A stretch of DNA of 64,000 nt from Methylacidiphilum infernorum V4 (GCF_000019665.1 NC_010794.1:1116001-1180000), one strand, 5' to 3'; numbered from the stretch's first letter, positions 44,534 through 54,532 are shown. Program-made: numbers and translations. The notes: a model not told the origin generated them from the sequence alone.

Positions 44534-44554
44534 AGCGAAAAAGAAATTAAAAGT

Positions 44555-44761
44555 TTACTCGGTGGTTTTCTTTTGTTTTTTTTCTTTCTTGCAGGAAGGA
44601 CACTCTCCTGACTTTCCCAAGTAATTATTCCCCTGCTTGCCCACAATCACCATGTCTCCTCTTGTCGTCTGAATCATTCTTCCATGTCCCTGGGTAGCAA
44701 AGAACGAACCGCAAACAACAAGAGAAAAGAAAACGGTAAATGCCTTAAACCATTTCTTCAT
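44555..44761 (-). CDS. Small secreted protein with C-x2-C and Lys-rich tail
   Basis: This is a 68-residue protein with a signal peptide (MKKWFKAFTVFFSLVVCGSF, cleavage near FATQGHG). The mature part of about 45 residues has MIQTTRGDMVIVGKQGN, one CPSC pair and a Lys-rich end. AGGAGG is well placed before the ATG. No family is recognised. The C-x2-C could bind metal or haem, or form a disulfide. Its nearness to PQQ genes may be coincidental. Confidence 0.6.
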   Translation of the reverse strand: MKKWFKAFTVFFSLVVCGSFFATQGHGRMIQTTRGDMVIVGKQGNNYLGKSGECPSCKKEKKQKKTTE

Positions 44762-45002
44762 ATTCTAAAGCCTCCTTTTAGATTTTTTTATATATTACTG
44801 TGTTAGGCTAAGCTTTAAAAATCAACTCTTGGTCATTTTTACAAAGCCTTTGCCTAGAATACCAGCTCCTTTCCCTGGTCTGGCTCTGAGTCTACTCACA
44901 ATATTAACCTAATGATATCTATCGGCAAGTCCTTTTTCTTTATCATTCTTTCGAATCTAACCTTTTTATAATGTTTTACTTTTTAAAATAATTATAGTAG
45001 TA

Positions 45003-48000
45003 ATGAAAGAAGGCATGGCTACCAAAAGCGTCATAGCAAGAGCTGATCCGAGATTTCTCAAGGAGGAGGGCCTTGAAGTTTTTACCGGCAATGAAGCGAT
45101 TGTTAAAGGCCTTCTTGAAACCCAGGGAGGTATCCATCTTATAACCGGTTATCCAGGCTCTCCTATTTCGGGAATTTTTGATGCGATCGAAGCCATATCC
45201 GGTCTTCTTAAAGAGCATGGCATTCAAGCGGTTCTTGCAAACAATGAAGCACTTGCCGCAGCTATGCTCAATGGCTCCCAGATGGCAGGGTTAAGAGCCG
45301 TTGCAGCCATGAAAAGCGTCGGTTTGCATGTGGCTGCAGATGGACTTGCCTTGGGCAACTTGTCTGGAAGTCATCCCGAAGGAGGAGCAATCGTCATTAT
45401 TGGAGATGATCCGTGGAATGATTCGACTCAGACTCCGGCTGATTCCCGTTTTCTTTGCAAGCATTTACACATGCCTTTCTTGGAGCCTTCTACTGTTCAA
45501 GAAGCCAAAGATTGGATCAATGCGGGCTTTATCCTTTCTCGAAATTCCAACCTTTTTATAGGCTACTTAGTCACGACTAACCTAGCGGATGGAGGGGGCA
45601 CGGTCAGCGTCAAACAAAACCACTTCCCTCTACAAAATTCTCTTAATCCTTTTTCTCTCGATAGTTCAGCCATAGACTTAGAAAAGAGGGTTATTCTTCC
45701 TCCCAGGACTTCTCAAAGAGAAAAGGATTTTCTATTTCGCTACCAGCTTCTTTGGTCAAAGTCTAGAGAACTGGGAATTGATAAAATTTATTTTGGCGGC
45801 CAAAATTCCAAGATAGGTTTTATCAGCTCAGGGCTAGCCTTTGGTTACTTGGCCCAAGCACTTGATTTTCTGGGTCTTTATGGCAAAATACCCATTTTAA
45901 AAGTGGGTCTCCCCTACCCTTTAAATCCCGAGGTTATAGTCGAGTTTGCAGAAGCTGTCGATGAACTTTATGTTGTAGAAGAAAGAAGGGCCTTCATAGA
46001 AGAATCCCTGGTTCTTCTTCTGAACCAATTAGGATTGTCTAAAAAGATTTATGGCAAACGATTCCCTTTAGGGTTACAGGGTATTCCTTCTACGGGTGGA
46101 CTCGATCCCTCTCTTCTCGTTCAGATCTTAAATGCTCTTTTTTCCAAGATGCCCATGCCGAGAAAAAAAACCTGGAGCTTGAACGACCTCCAGGAAAGGA
46201 GTCAAGCCGCTTTTCCTTTCCAATTGCCCTTGAGAACCCCCACTTTTTGTCCTGGATGTCCTCATAGGGATTCAGCAGCCCTACTTCTTGAAATCCAAAA
46301 AGCCTTTAAAGATCCTCAATACATGAAAAACCGATACAAAACCGACCCAATAGAGCTGGTTTTTCATGGAGACACCGGTTGTTACACCATGCTGATGTTC
46401 GAACCCTACCAAAGCTTAATGCATAACTACAGCGGCATGGGCCTGGGTGGGGGAACGGGAATGGGGATCGACCCTTTTATCAAAAATAAACAAGTGGTGT
46501 TCATGGGTGATTCTACCTTTTTTCATTCGGGAATGATCGCCATATCCAATTCCGTAAAAAACGGGCAGGACATAACTTATATCATCCTAGACAATCGGAC
46601 CACGGCCATGACAGGGCACCAAACTACTCCTGGAGTGGACAAAGATCTTCTTGGGGAAAAGACCACTTCTCAAAATATCGAGGAAATTATCGCTGCGGTA
46701 ACAGAAAAAACAGGGGTTTGCGTATATAGGATTAATCCGTCACAGAGAGAACATTACAAAATGCTCCTGGAACAAACGATACTTAAAGAAGGAGTCAAGA
46801 TCATCATCGCCGAAAAAGAATGCGCCATTATTTCTCAAAGACGACAGTTGAAGAAAGAAAGAGAGGAGATAAGACATAAGGGATTCCTATCCCAGAAGAA
46901 ACATGTTTTCATTAATCCCGACGTTTGCGAATTTTGCCTTGAATGTACATTATCTACGGGATGTCCCGGTTTGACTTTTATCGATACCGATTTCGGTAAA
47001 AAAATGGCTACGGATTTATCCTGGTGCATTGCCGATGGAGCTTGTGCAAGGGTTGGAGCCTGCCCGGCTTTTGCCGAGGTTACCGTTTTCCGATCGTCTC
47101 CCCGTTCACCGTTTAGAAAAGAAAATATAAAACTCGATCTTCCCCGAAAAGAAAGGTTAGAGAGGCCGTTTAGGGTTTTTATAGCCGGGGTTGGAGGAAT
47201 GGGGGTTGCCAGCCTAACGGCCGTTGTTGTTAGAGCGGCTCACAGAGAGGGATACTGGGTACAGTTCTGTGATCGAAACGGGTTGGCTATTCGCAATGGT
47301 TCAGTTGTATCCCAAATAGTCTTTTATCCGAAACCTATTCAAGGAGAAGATCCGCCTATAACCCCGATCGGTAACTATGGGGAAGGGGACTTAATTTTAG
47401 GATTGGATCCTTTAGAAACAGCGCGGATCATAGATCCCGGAGGTCGATACAGGGTGGGTTCTCCTCAAAAAACCGCTCTCATCCTGAATGAAACGCTCAC
47501 TCAAACGGTTCGTTCCTTGCTCGGCAAAGACAGCCTGGATTTTCCCGAAATAGAAAAGAAAATTCTTTCGAGGATCGATCCCAAGCGCTATATGAGATTT
47601 CCTTTTGCAGAACTTTCCGAAGAGTATTTCGACAATAAGCTTTACTCGAATCTCATGGTATTTGGAGCATCTTTCCAGGCTGGATTTCTCCCCTTTTCGT
47701 TAGAGAGCATAGAATGGGCGATCCAAGAAACATTAGGCAAGAGAAGCCCGGTAAACATAGAAGCATTTTCCCTGGGACGGGCTCTCGTGGCAAATTCCTC
47801 CCTCGCATTCGCTCCTCCGGATCAAGAGGAGAATCCCTCCCTTGTTCAACACTGGAATGGTTTCATAGACCAACTTCAGAAATCCAAGAAAAAGGAAGCA
47901 CAAAAACTTTGGAAATGGAATTCGGAGATTTCTTCTTTCCCCCTGGATAAACCTACCCTAGAAGCTTTCAGCTTAAGGCTTAAAAACATTTACCTTTATG

Positions 48001-48584
48001 AAGATATTGATTATGCCCAGTTGTATTATGAGGCCGTAAAAATGATCCTTTTTAAGGATAGCCTGCAATTTGGCTTTGCTGCAACTAAAGCGGCAATAAA
48101 AAACATTTACAAGCTCATGGCCATTAAAGACGAAGTGGAAGTAGCCAGGCTTTTGACAGATAACCAGGCTATATCAGGGGATTTAAAACGGCTTCATGTT
48201 CAACCGGGCCGCGGGGATCGAGTAATTTATAGGCATTGGACGCGCCCGGAATTTGTGCTCGGAAACTTCAAGATTAGGTTCCGTTTAAAATCCTCTCCAT
48301 GGATGCTTAAGATCATGAGCAAAGCAAAATTCCTAAGGAAGGTTTTGCCAGGATGGCACCGGCAAGAAAAAGAATTTAGGGATTGGTTTCTTTCTTCTTG
48401 CAGGGAATTTGAATATTCCACCGCTGAAGCTTACAAGCTTTGGGTAGAATTTTTTGAACTCCCTGAGGGAATAACAGGATACCGTGAAATACGATACCCA
48501 AAAATGGAAAAGGCCAAAGAGAGGGCCTTAAGAATCCTTTCTGAAATTAAAGCCAAGGATAAAGAAAGCAAGACTCTCTTTTAG
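45003..48584 (+). CDS. Indolepyruvate ferredoxin oxidoreductase, fused form
   Basis: This 1193-residue single-chain 2-oxoacid:ferredoxin oxidoreductase has, in order: a pyruvate-binding domain (LITGYPGSPISGIFDAIE), a thiamine-diphosphate domain (CPGCPHRDSAALL, HGDTGCYTML, GDSTFFHSGM), a ferredoxin-like part (CEFCLECTLSTGCPG, CARVGACPAF), a gamma domain (VFIAGVGGMGVASLTAVV) and a C-terminal DUF6537-like region. Fused enzymes of this kind occur in aerobic proteobacteria and act on arylpyruvates from aromatic amino acid breakdown. Start at 45003 or 45015 is undecided. Confidence 0.87.
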   Translation: MKEGMATKSVIARADPRFLKEEGLEVFTGNEAIVKGLLETQGGIHLITGYPGSPISGIFDAIEAISGLLKEHGIQAVLANNEALAAAMLNGSQMAGLRAVAAMKSVGLHVAADGLALGNLSGSHPEGGAIVIIGDDPWNDSTQTPADSRFLCKHLHMPFLEPSTVQEAKDWINAGFILSRNSNLFIGYLVTTNLADGGGTVSVKQNHFPLQNSLNPFSLDSSAIDLEKRVILPPRTSQREKDFLFRYQLLWSKSRELGIDKIYFGGQNSKIGFISSGLAFGYLAQALDFLGLYGKIPILKVGLPYPLNPEVIVEFAEAVDELYVVEERRAFIEESLVLLLNQLGLSKKIYGKRFPLGLQGIPSTGGLDPSLLVQILNALFSKMPMPRKKTWSLNDLQERSQAAFPFQLPLRTPTFCPGCPHRDSAALLLEIQKAFKDPQYMKNRYKTDPIELVFHGDTGCYTMLMFEPYQSLMHNYSGMGLGGGTGMGIDPFIKNKQVVFMGDSTFFHSGMIAISNSVKNGQDITYIILDNRTTAMTGHQTTPGVDKDLLGEKTTSQNIEEIIAAVTEKTGVCVYRINPSQREHYKMLLEQTILKEGVKIIIAEKECAIISQRRQLKKEREEIRHKGFLSQKKHVFINPDVCEFCLECTLSTGCPGLTFIDTDFGKKMATDLSWCIADGACARVGACPAFAEVTVFRSSPRSPFRKENIKLDLPRKERLERPFRVFIAGVGGMGVASLTAVVVRAAHREGYWVQFCDRNGLAIRNGSVVSQIVFYPKPIQGEDPPITPIGNYGEGDLILGLDPLETARIIDPGGRYRVGSPQKTALILNETLTQTVRSLLGKDSLDFPEIEKKILSRIDPKRYMRFPFAELSEEYFDNKLYSNLMVFGASFQAGFLPFSLESIEWAIQETLGKRSPVNIEAFSLGRALVANSSLAFAPPDQEENPSLVQHWNGFIDQLQKSKKKEAQKLWKWNSEISSFPLDKPTLEAFSLRLKNIYLYEDIDYAQLYYEAVKMILFKDSLQFGFAATKAAIKNIYKLMAIKDEVEVARLLTDNQAISGDLKRLHVQPGRGDRVIYRHWTRPEFVLGNFKIRFRLKSSPWMLKIMSKAKFLRKVLPGWHRQEKEFRDWFLSSCREFEYSTAEAYKLWVEFFELPEGITGYREIRYPKMEKAKERALRILSEIKAKDKESKTLF

Positions 48585-48664
48585 ATCAACATCGCTTTTA
48601 TTATAGATGAGCTTTTAATCGATTCCCCATTAGCCCGTTATCGATCAATTGCTCGAAACCATGG

Positions 48665-50038
48665 CTAACCGATCTTTTCTCTGAAAAAGTCGACCAGGTC
48701 ATCAACGGCTATCCGATCTTGCTTCATGCTGTCCCTATAACGAACCGTAACCGTGTCTTTCTTTCCTGCAAGTTTTCCTTCCCTTACCCCTTCAAGGGTT
48801 TCGAAATCCACCGTGACGCAAAAAGGGGTACCAATTTCATCCATGCGGCGGTAACGCCTTCCTATTGCTCCCGATTCATCATAAAAGGACTTGAAATGTA
48901 TCTTCAATAAAGAAAATATCGCTTGAGCCTTTTGGACAAGTTCAATCTTATTTTTTAAAAGAGGGAAAACCCCAATTTTAATAGGGGCTATTTTTGGAGT
49001 AAACCCAAGAACAACTCTTTTTTCTTTTTTCCCCCCCTCATCAATGATCTCTTCTTCCCTGTAAGACTCACAGAGAAGGGCTAAAAGCGTTCTATCCACT
49101 CCTGCACTTGGTTCTACGACATGGGGAATGTATTTACACTTCCTTTCCTCATCATAATATTCCATGGATTTACCGCTGAAAATTGCATGTTGTTTCAAGT
49201 CAAAGTCCGTGCGGTATGCTATGCCTTCAAGCTCCTGCCTGCCAAAGGGAAAATCGTATTCTAAATCATAAGTTTTTCTAGAATAAAACGCCCTTTCACT
49301 CTCAGGGACATCTCTCAAATGAATGTGTTCCCTTGCTATTCCAATGGACTCATACCAGGCAATTCTTTCTTCTTTCCACTGTTCGATATACTCAAAACCT
49401 GTGTCCGGAGGAATAAAGTATTCGAGTTCCATCTGTTCGAACTCCCTGGACCGGAAGATAAAATTGCGCGGGTTGACTTCGTTGCGGAAAGCCTTTCCTA
49501 TCTGGGCTATTCCAAAAGGAATCTTCATCCGGGAGCTTTCCAGAACATTTTTGAATTGTACGAAAATAGACTGAGCTGTCTCCGGTCGAAGATAAGTCAA
49601 GGCACCCTCTTCTTCTAAAGGACCGACATAGGTTTTAAAAAGGAGGTTAAACCGCCTGGGCTCGGTGAGTTCGCCTCCGCATTCCCCAGGGTGTTTAGAA
49701 GGCTTCAACGGACAACTACTTTCCTTTAAGTGATCCAACCTGAATCGAGCACGGCAGACTTTACAATCGACGAACCAATCGACAAATTGATCTTCATGGG
49801 TGCTCGCTTTCCAAACCTCCCTGTTCATCAGAATAGAGCCATCCAAACCTACCACATCTGTTCGCAACTGGGTCATGGTCTTCCACCAAGACTCTTTAAT
49901 ATTTCTCTTCAGTTCTACTCCAAGCGGTCCAAAATCCCAAACCCCATTAATTCCTCCATATATTTCGGATGAAGGAAAGATAATCCCCCTTCGCTTGCAA
50001 AGCGCAACAATCTTTTCTAAAAGCGTTAATTCTGTCAT
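48665..50038 (-). CDS. glyQS: Glycyl-tRNA synthetase (alpha2 type)
   Basis: This 457-residue class II synthetase of the single-chain dimeric type is not the separate GlyQ/GlyS form. Motif 1 region: SSEIYGGINGVWDFGPLGVELKRN. Motif 2: FRNEVNPRNFIFRSREFEQMELE, with the TYLRPETAQ loop. Motif 3: EPSAGVDRTLLALL. The C-terminal anticodon-binding domain has PIKIGVFPLLKNK. It charges tRNA-Gly. A zinc-binding insertion is suggested by CKVCRARF and SCPLKPSKHPGECGG. Confidence 0.94.
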   Translation of the reverse strand: MTELTLLEKIVALCKRRGIIFPSSEIYGGINGVWDFGPLGVELKRNIKESWWKTMTQLRTDVVGLDGSILMNREVWKASTHEDQFVDWFVDCKVCRARFRLDHLKESSCPLKPSKHPGECGGELTEPRRFNLLFKTYVGPLEEEGALTYLRPETAQSIFVQFKNVLESSRMKIPFGIAQIGKAFRNEVNPRNFIFRSREFEQMELEYFIPPDTGFEYIEQWKEERIAWYESIGIAREHIHLRDVPESERAFYSRKTYDLEYDFPFGRQELEGIAYRTDFDLKQHAIFSGKSMEYYDEERKCKYIPHVVEPSAGVDRTLLALLCESYREEEIIDEGGKKEKRVVLGFTPKIAPIKIGVFPLLKNKIELVQKAQAIFSLLKIHFKSFYDESGAIGRRYRRMDEIGTPFCVTVDFETLEGVREGKLAGKKDTVTVRYRDSMKQDRIAVDDLVDFFREKIG

Positions 50039-50067
50039 AACTTACAAAAAAGAATAGTATATCTTAA

Positions 50068-52506
50068 TTGCACGTGCAGAAAAAGACATCAAAATCTCAT
50101 TCCCTCATAAAAAAAGAAAGAAAGTCTTCTGCAATTATTCCTTATAGCTTTCCCAATGCTTTCTATTGTTGTCTTTGTTCATTTTTAAAAAAGCTCCTCT
50201 TCTCTTTTATTCTTTCGCTTTCAGGCATTATCTTGGGAATATTTCTCTATCTCCGGTTTTTTGGATTTCCTCCCCAAGTAAAGCAGCTTGTTCTCTCTGA
50301 GCTTGAGTCTCGGGGGATTATCATATCCCTAGATAAGCTTTCGATAGATCCCAGGGGAAAACTTGTGGCCAACAGGGTCGTCGTTTTCCGCTCAAAAGAT
50401 AAACAATCCATTTGGCTGCAGGTTGATAAAGTTCATCTATCGGTTGGTTGGTATTCCTGGTTCAGGGGCGATCCTTTTATTCAGAGTGCCGTGGTTTCAA
50501 ATGCCACGATTGCCATTCCCTTGACTCCCCATAACGAAATGGAAATTCACCAGGTTAATGCTTCGGTTAATTTAGTCGCCAACGAGATAGTGGTTAAAAA
50601 AGCTAAGGGAAGGGTGTTGAATGTAAATTTTGATTTAAAAGGAAAAATCGTTGTTGATGGGCTTCCCTTTTTCAAGCCCCAAACTGAGGAACAGATACAA
50701 TTTATTGATTCTCTCTGGAACAAGGTTCTATCTACTCTTGACCTCCTTGAAACCCAGAAACCACTCCAACTTGAAGGGAACTTCAGCCTCAATACCAAAG
50801 ATCCTGAAAATGCAACGGCATCCTTTCAAATTTATTCTAAAAAATTCTGGTTCAAGGATATCCCCATAGAAAACGCCTTTGCTCAACTCAAGCTTGCCGG
50901 GGGAGCGTTAAAATGCGAAGAACTTACTCTTGAACTCTCCCGGGGCCAGATCTCGGTATGGGGAGAAGTGGATTTTAAAGGATCGAGCTCCTTTATTGAA
51001 TTTCTCAGCAGTGCCGATCTATCCTTGATGAAGTCGATTATACCGCAGAACTTTCAATTCTTGATCGACGGCCTAAAGTTCACAGACCTTCCGACTTTCA
51101 GCGGAAGATTTACGACAAAGTGGGGAATCCAAAAGATGACGAACCTGGTCGTTGACACGCACTGCCATAATTTTTCTTTTCAAGGTCATGCCCTCGAAGA
51201 ACTCTCCTTGCCCGTGGCTTACGATGGAAAAAAACTGTTTGTTCCGGAGCTTAAGCTAAAGATGAATAACGGCCTACTTTCCGGAGAAATACTCTGGGAT
51301 AAACAAAATGCCAATTTCTGGGCAAAAATCAACAGCCACCAGGTAAATCCGAAAATTTTCAAAAAAATATTTGGAGTAGAATTTGACCGTATCCTTGACG
51401 TCACTGACTTTAAAAAAGATCTTCCCATAGTGAACCTTGAAATCCGGGGCAACTCTCTCGATCCCCGACAGTGGACCTATTCGGGACACTATCTCCTTAA
51501 AGATTTTGTCCATCAAGGTGTTTTTATCCAATCCGCCGAATCTGATTTTAATTTTTCTAATTATGAACTTTTTTTACCCAATTTGCATGTGAGCCGTCCC
51601 GAGGGAACGGTCAGCGGAATGGTTCGCCATAACTTTCAAAAAAAACTGGTTTGGATTACAGGCTTGTGCTCTTCGGTAAACGTCATAGAATCTGCACCAG
51701 CTCTAGGTCATGAATTTTTTTCTTACGTCAAGCCTTACCGGTTTCATTCTCCTCCTTTTTTGAAAGTCAACGGGGTTGTGGACCTTGATAAATATTCAAA
51801 AGAACCAAGAACGGATCTCCATATCGAAGTGGATTCCGATTCTGTTATGGATCTGGATGTTTTTAAAGTTACCTTCCCTTTGACTAAACCCAAGGGAGAA
51901 ATCTTTTTGAGAGGTAGGGAGTTGACGGTCAAAGTGCACAAAGGTTTCCTCTTTGATGGACAGATTCAGGGAGTCTATGAATCCAGCTTATGGAAGAAAA
52001 ATATTCCCTTCAAAACGCATTTCCACATCAATAACGGAGATTTTCATAAAGCCATGCACACGATATTCAACAACAACAAGGATTCAGGAAGATTTGATTT
52101 CCAGACGACTTTTGGCGGCTACTTGGGTAATTTATACTCCCTGCAAGGCGATGGAAAAATAGAAATTCACGATGGCTACATTATGTCGATTCCTTTCCTG
52201 GGTGTCATTTCTACCGCTTTGAGTTCAAAGGATACCGATTTTGCCATGGCTAAGGCGGACGAAGCCTCCGCCCATTTTAACATTAAAGATGGTTTTATTT
52301 TCACCCGGGATTTGAAAATTTCGAGCTTTACCTTTTCGGTCCTGGGCTCCGGAAAATATAACTTTGTCAAAGATAATTTAGACATGGACATGAAAGTCAG
52401 GATGCGCGGACCCATGGGTTATCTTTTTTATCCGCTGAGCGAACTTTTCGAATACCATGGAACGGGCAAGCTGGCTTCCCCGGTATGGAAATCAAAAGTC
52501 TTTTGA
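50068..52506 (+). CDS. AsmA-like envelope protein
   Basis: This 812-residue protein has one N-terminal transmembrane segment (about residues 43-65, LLFSFILSLSGIILGIFLYL) and a long beta-rich periplasmic body with repeated amphipathic strands, as in AsmA/TamB-type lipid-transfer proteins. The C-terminal part (GDGKIEIHDGYIMSIPFLGVI, YNFVKDNLDMDMKVRM) matches the AsmA-like C-terminal domain. No ATG is available before the membrane helix: the start must be TTG at 50068 or GTG at 50074, with weak initiation signals. It may take part in phospholipid or outer-membrane homeostasis. Confidence 0.68.
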   Translation: MHVQKKTSKSHSLIKKERKSSAIIPYSFPNAFYCCLCSFLKKLLFSFILSLSGIILGIFLYLRFFGFPPQVKQLVLSELESRGIIISLDKLSIDPRGKLVANRVVVFRSKDKQSIWLQVDKVHLSVGWYSWFRGDPFIQSAVVSNATIAIPLTPHNEMEIHQVNASVNLVANEIVVKKAKGRVLNVNFDLKGKIVVDGLPFFKPQTEEQIQFIDSLWNKVLSTLDLLETQKPLQLEGNFSLNTKDPENATASFQIYSKKFWFKDIPIENAFAQLKLAGGALKCEELTLELSRGQISVWGEVDFKGSSSFIEFLSSADLSLMKSIIPQNFQFLIDGLKFTDLPTFSGRFTTKWGIQKMTNLVVDTHCHNFSFQGHALEELSLPVAYDGKKLFVPELKLKMNNGLLSGEILWDKQNANFWAKINSHQVNPKIFKKIFGVEFDRILDVTDFKKDLPIVNLEIRGNSLDPRQWTYSGHYLLKDFVHQGVFIQSAESDFNFSNYELFLPNLHVSRPEGTVSGMVRHNFQKKLVWITGLCSSVNVIESAPALGHEFFSYVKPYRFHSPPFLKVNGVVDLDKYSKEPRTDLHIEVDSDSVMDLDVFKVTFPLTKPKGEIFLRGRELTVKVHKGFLFDGQIQGVYESSLWKKNIPFKTHFHINNGDFHKAMHTIFNNNKDSGRFDFQTTFGGYLGNLYSLQGDGKIEIHDGYIMSIPFLGVISTALSSKDTDFAMAKADEASAHFNIKDGFIFTRDLKISSFTFSVLGSGKYNFVKDNLDMDMKVRMRGPMGYLFYPLSELFEYHGTGKLASPVWKSKVF

Positions 52507-52507
52507 A

Positions 52508-53422
52508 ATGAGATCTCTTCACAGCAATCAAAACAACGAAGTGTGCACCCAACCTCTTTTACCGGGAGAACTTAAATCTACACTTCTTGGAGCGCATGTC
52601 TCGATCGCGGGAGGTTTTTCCTCGGCGGCTAGGCGAGCTTGTGCTTGCGGTTTTAAAGCCGCTCAAATCTTTTTAAAGAACTGCCGGAGATGGGAAGAAC
52701 CCAAAATAGATGAAAAAGACATCGTAGCCTTTGTTTCATTAAAAGAAGAAAATAATATCTTTTTTTTCGGTCATTTTAGCTACCTGATTAACCTCTGTTC
52801 TCGATCAAAAGAAATAACTCAAAAATCCCTTAATGCATTGGTCCAGGAAATTATTATGGCTGAAAAACTCACCTTGCCTTTTGTTGTTCTTCATCCCGGA
52901 ACAATAGCCTTAGGCAAGGCTGAAATTTCTCAGGCTATAGAAGTCCTTTGTGGCTACTTAAACCAAGCCGTGGAATTAACTAAAAATACAGCGGTGAAAA
53001 TAGCCTTGGAAACGATGGCTGGACAAGGAGGGCAACTTGGATGGAAGCTTGAGCAACTCAGAGAAATTATTGAAAGAGTAGATAGCCCCGAGAGATTTTG
53101 TTTCTGCTTGGATACCGCCCATTTGTGGGAAGCGGGTTACGAGTTAAAAACCGCCGGGGGCTATCAAAAAACCATGGAAAAAATCGCCTTGGAACTTGGT
53201 TTATCCAGGATTGCGGCCATCCATCTTAACGATTCTTTTAGTCCATTCGGTTCCAAGGTGGATAGGCATGCCCATATTGGGGAAGGAACTCTAGGAGTAG
53301 AGCCTTTCCGCCGCCTGGTCAACGATAGCAGGTTTTTGGGCATACCCATGGTCCTGGAAACTCCAAAAGAAAAGGGTCTAGACGATGATTGTAGAAATTT
53401 AAGAAAAATTTTATCCGATTAA
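52508..53422 (+). CDS. nfo: Endonuclease IV (AP endonuclease)
   Basis: The protein has 304 residues from the ATG at 52508, directly after the asmA-like stop; a longer frame from 52457 lies inside that gene. Zinc ligands are visible: GAHVSIAGG, GHFSYLINL, VVLHPGT, ALETMAGQGGQ, CLDTAHLWEAG, HLNDS and DRHAHIGEG. It cuts DNA at abasic sites, following the glycosylases encoded in this window. Translation is probably coupled to the upstream gene. Confidence 0.93.
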   Translation: MRSLHSNQNNEVCTQPLLPGELKSTLLGAHVSIAGGFSSAARRACACGFKAAQIFLKNCRRWEEPKIDEKDIVAFVSLKEENNIFFFGHFSYLINLCSRSKEITQKSLNALVQEIIMAEKLTLPFVVLHPGTIALGKAEISQAIEVLCGYLNQAVELTKNTAVKIALETMAGQGGQLGWKLEQLREIIERVDSPERFCFCLDTAHLWEAGYELKTAGGYQKTMEKIALELGLSRIAAIHLNDSFSPFGSKVDRHAHIGEGTLGVEPFRRLVNDSRFLGIPMVLETPKEKGLDDDCRNLRKILSD

Positions 53423-53466
53423 AAAAATTTCTAGTCAAAAATTCTAAGTTGAATATAGTGTATGTC

Positions 53467-53811
53467 ATGAGTAACCTACGTATCGTTGCCTACTTAAAAC
53501 CCTCTTGTGGATGGAGTAATGGGGTAAGAGCAATTTTAAAAAAATACAATCTTCCTTATGAAGATAAGGACATCATTAACTTTCCTGAGTACAGGGAAGA
53601 AATGATAATGAAAAGCGGTCAACCTTTTTCTCCGTGCGTGGAAGTTAATGGAGAGATGCTGGCGGATATCAGTGGCCAAGAACTAGAAGAGTGGCTCATC
53701 GCTAAAAATTACGTCCAAAGGATTGATCAACCCGTCGATGTTCCTATTGACCAGGCTTGTTCAGGAGAACATTACCATAGTTATCCCATACGGGTAAATT
53801 TCGAACTCTAG
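53467..53811 (+). CDS. Glutaredoxin-like protein
   Basis: The product has 114 residues from the ATG at 53467; upstream in-frame TTG codons are unlikely starts. The thioredoxin fold begins RIVAYLKPSCGWSNGVRAIL, with a monothiol active site (CGWS, Cys14). PYEDKDIINFPEY and GQPFSPCVEVNGEMLAD match the rest of the family, with C in place of the usual TVP/VP context. A C-terminal extension of about 30 residues ends in His/Tyr-rich sequence. It may reduce glutathione-mixed disulfides or carry Fe-S clusters. Confidence 0.8.
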   Translation: MSNLRIVAYLKPSCGWSNGVRAILKKYNLPYEDKDIINFPEYREEMIMKSGQPFSPCVEVNGEMLADISGQELEEWLIAKNYVQRIDQPVDVPIDQACSGEHYHSYPIRVNFEL

Positions 53812-54518
53812 CCAATTGTAATCAGAGTATTGATTCGAGAAAACACGGAATCGAACATGCTTTGAGTCAGTTTTCCCGTAAAAGTATTTTGCTGGCTAGG
53901 ATGAAAAGAACCGATAAGGACTTTCCCATCGGGAAGCTTCTGTTCGATTCCGTGTGAAAAAGAAGGTTTTTTACAAGCGAAGGACTTTCCTTGGCTTTGG
54001 AAGGTAAGCTTAACTGTCTGCCAGACATTGTCAAAGGCGATGCGTCCTAGGGCCAAAATCACCCGTATATTCTTTAGAATCCTCAACTCCTCTATCAAGT
54101 ATGGCCTGCAATGAGCGATCTCTTCTGGGCTGGGTTTGTTATTTGGAGGGGCACAGCGTACGGTGGCCGTGATATACACTTTATTTAAAACCAGGGAGTC
54201 CTCTCTACTGATAGATCTTGGACTGGAAGAGTATCCAAAACGATGCAGTGTTTCAAAGAGAAAATCTCCACTTCTATCTCCTGTAAAAATGCGTCCTGTG
54301 CGATTTCCTCCATGAGCCGCAGGAGCTAAACCCACAATGAGGAGTTCGGCCAAAGGATCGCCAAATCCAGGAACAGGTCTAGACCAATAAGACTCGGCTG
54401 CAAATCGTTTCGGCTTTTTTTTTAAAATCTCCTCTCTCCAGGCTACTAATCGAGGACATAGCCGACAAGCAACGATTTTTTCATTTAAATAAGAAAGCTC
54501 TTTGGCTGGTGTTGGCAT
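53808..54518 (-). CDS. Uracil-DNA glycosylase, family 5 (UdgB) type
   Basis: This 236-residue member of the UDG superfamily has N-terminal Cys ligands of a [4Fe-4S] cluster (CRLCPRL plus later Cys in RCAPPNNKP and AHCRPYL). Motif A is GLAPAAHGGNRTGRIFTGD, where Ala replaces the catalytic residue of family 4, as in UdgB. The C-terminal motif is GSFHPSQQNTFTGKLT. It removes uracil and other deaminated bases, important at high temperature. The end overlaps the glutaredoxin gene by 4 bases, tail to tail. Confidence 0.88.
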   Translation of the reverse strand: MPTPAKELSYLNEKIVACRLCPRLVAWREEILKKKPKRFAAESYWSRPVPGFGDPLAELLIVGLAPAAHGGNRTGRIFTGDRSGDFLFETLHRFGYSSSPRSISREDSLVLNKVYITATVRCAPPNNKPSPEEIAHCRPYLIEELRILKNIRVILALGRIAFDNVWQTVKLTFQSQGKSFACKKPSFSHGIEQKLPDGKVLIGSFHPSQQNTFTGKLTQSMFDSVFSRINTLITIG

Positions 54519-54532
54519 CTCAGCTTTTTCTT

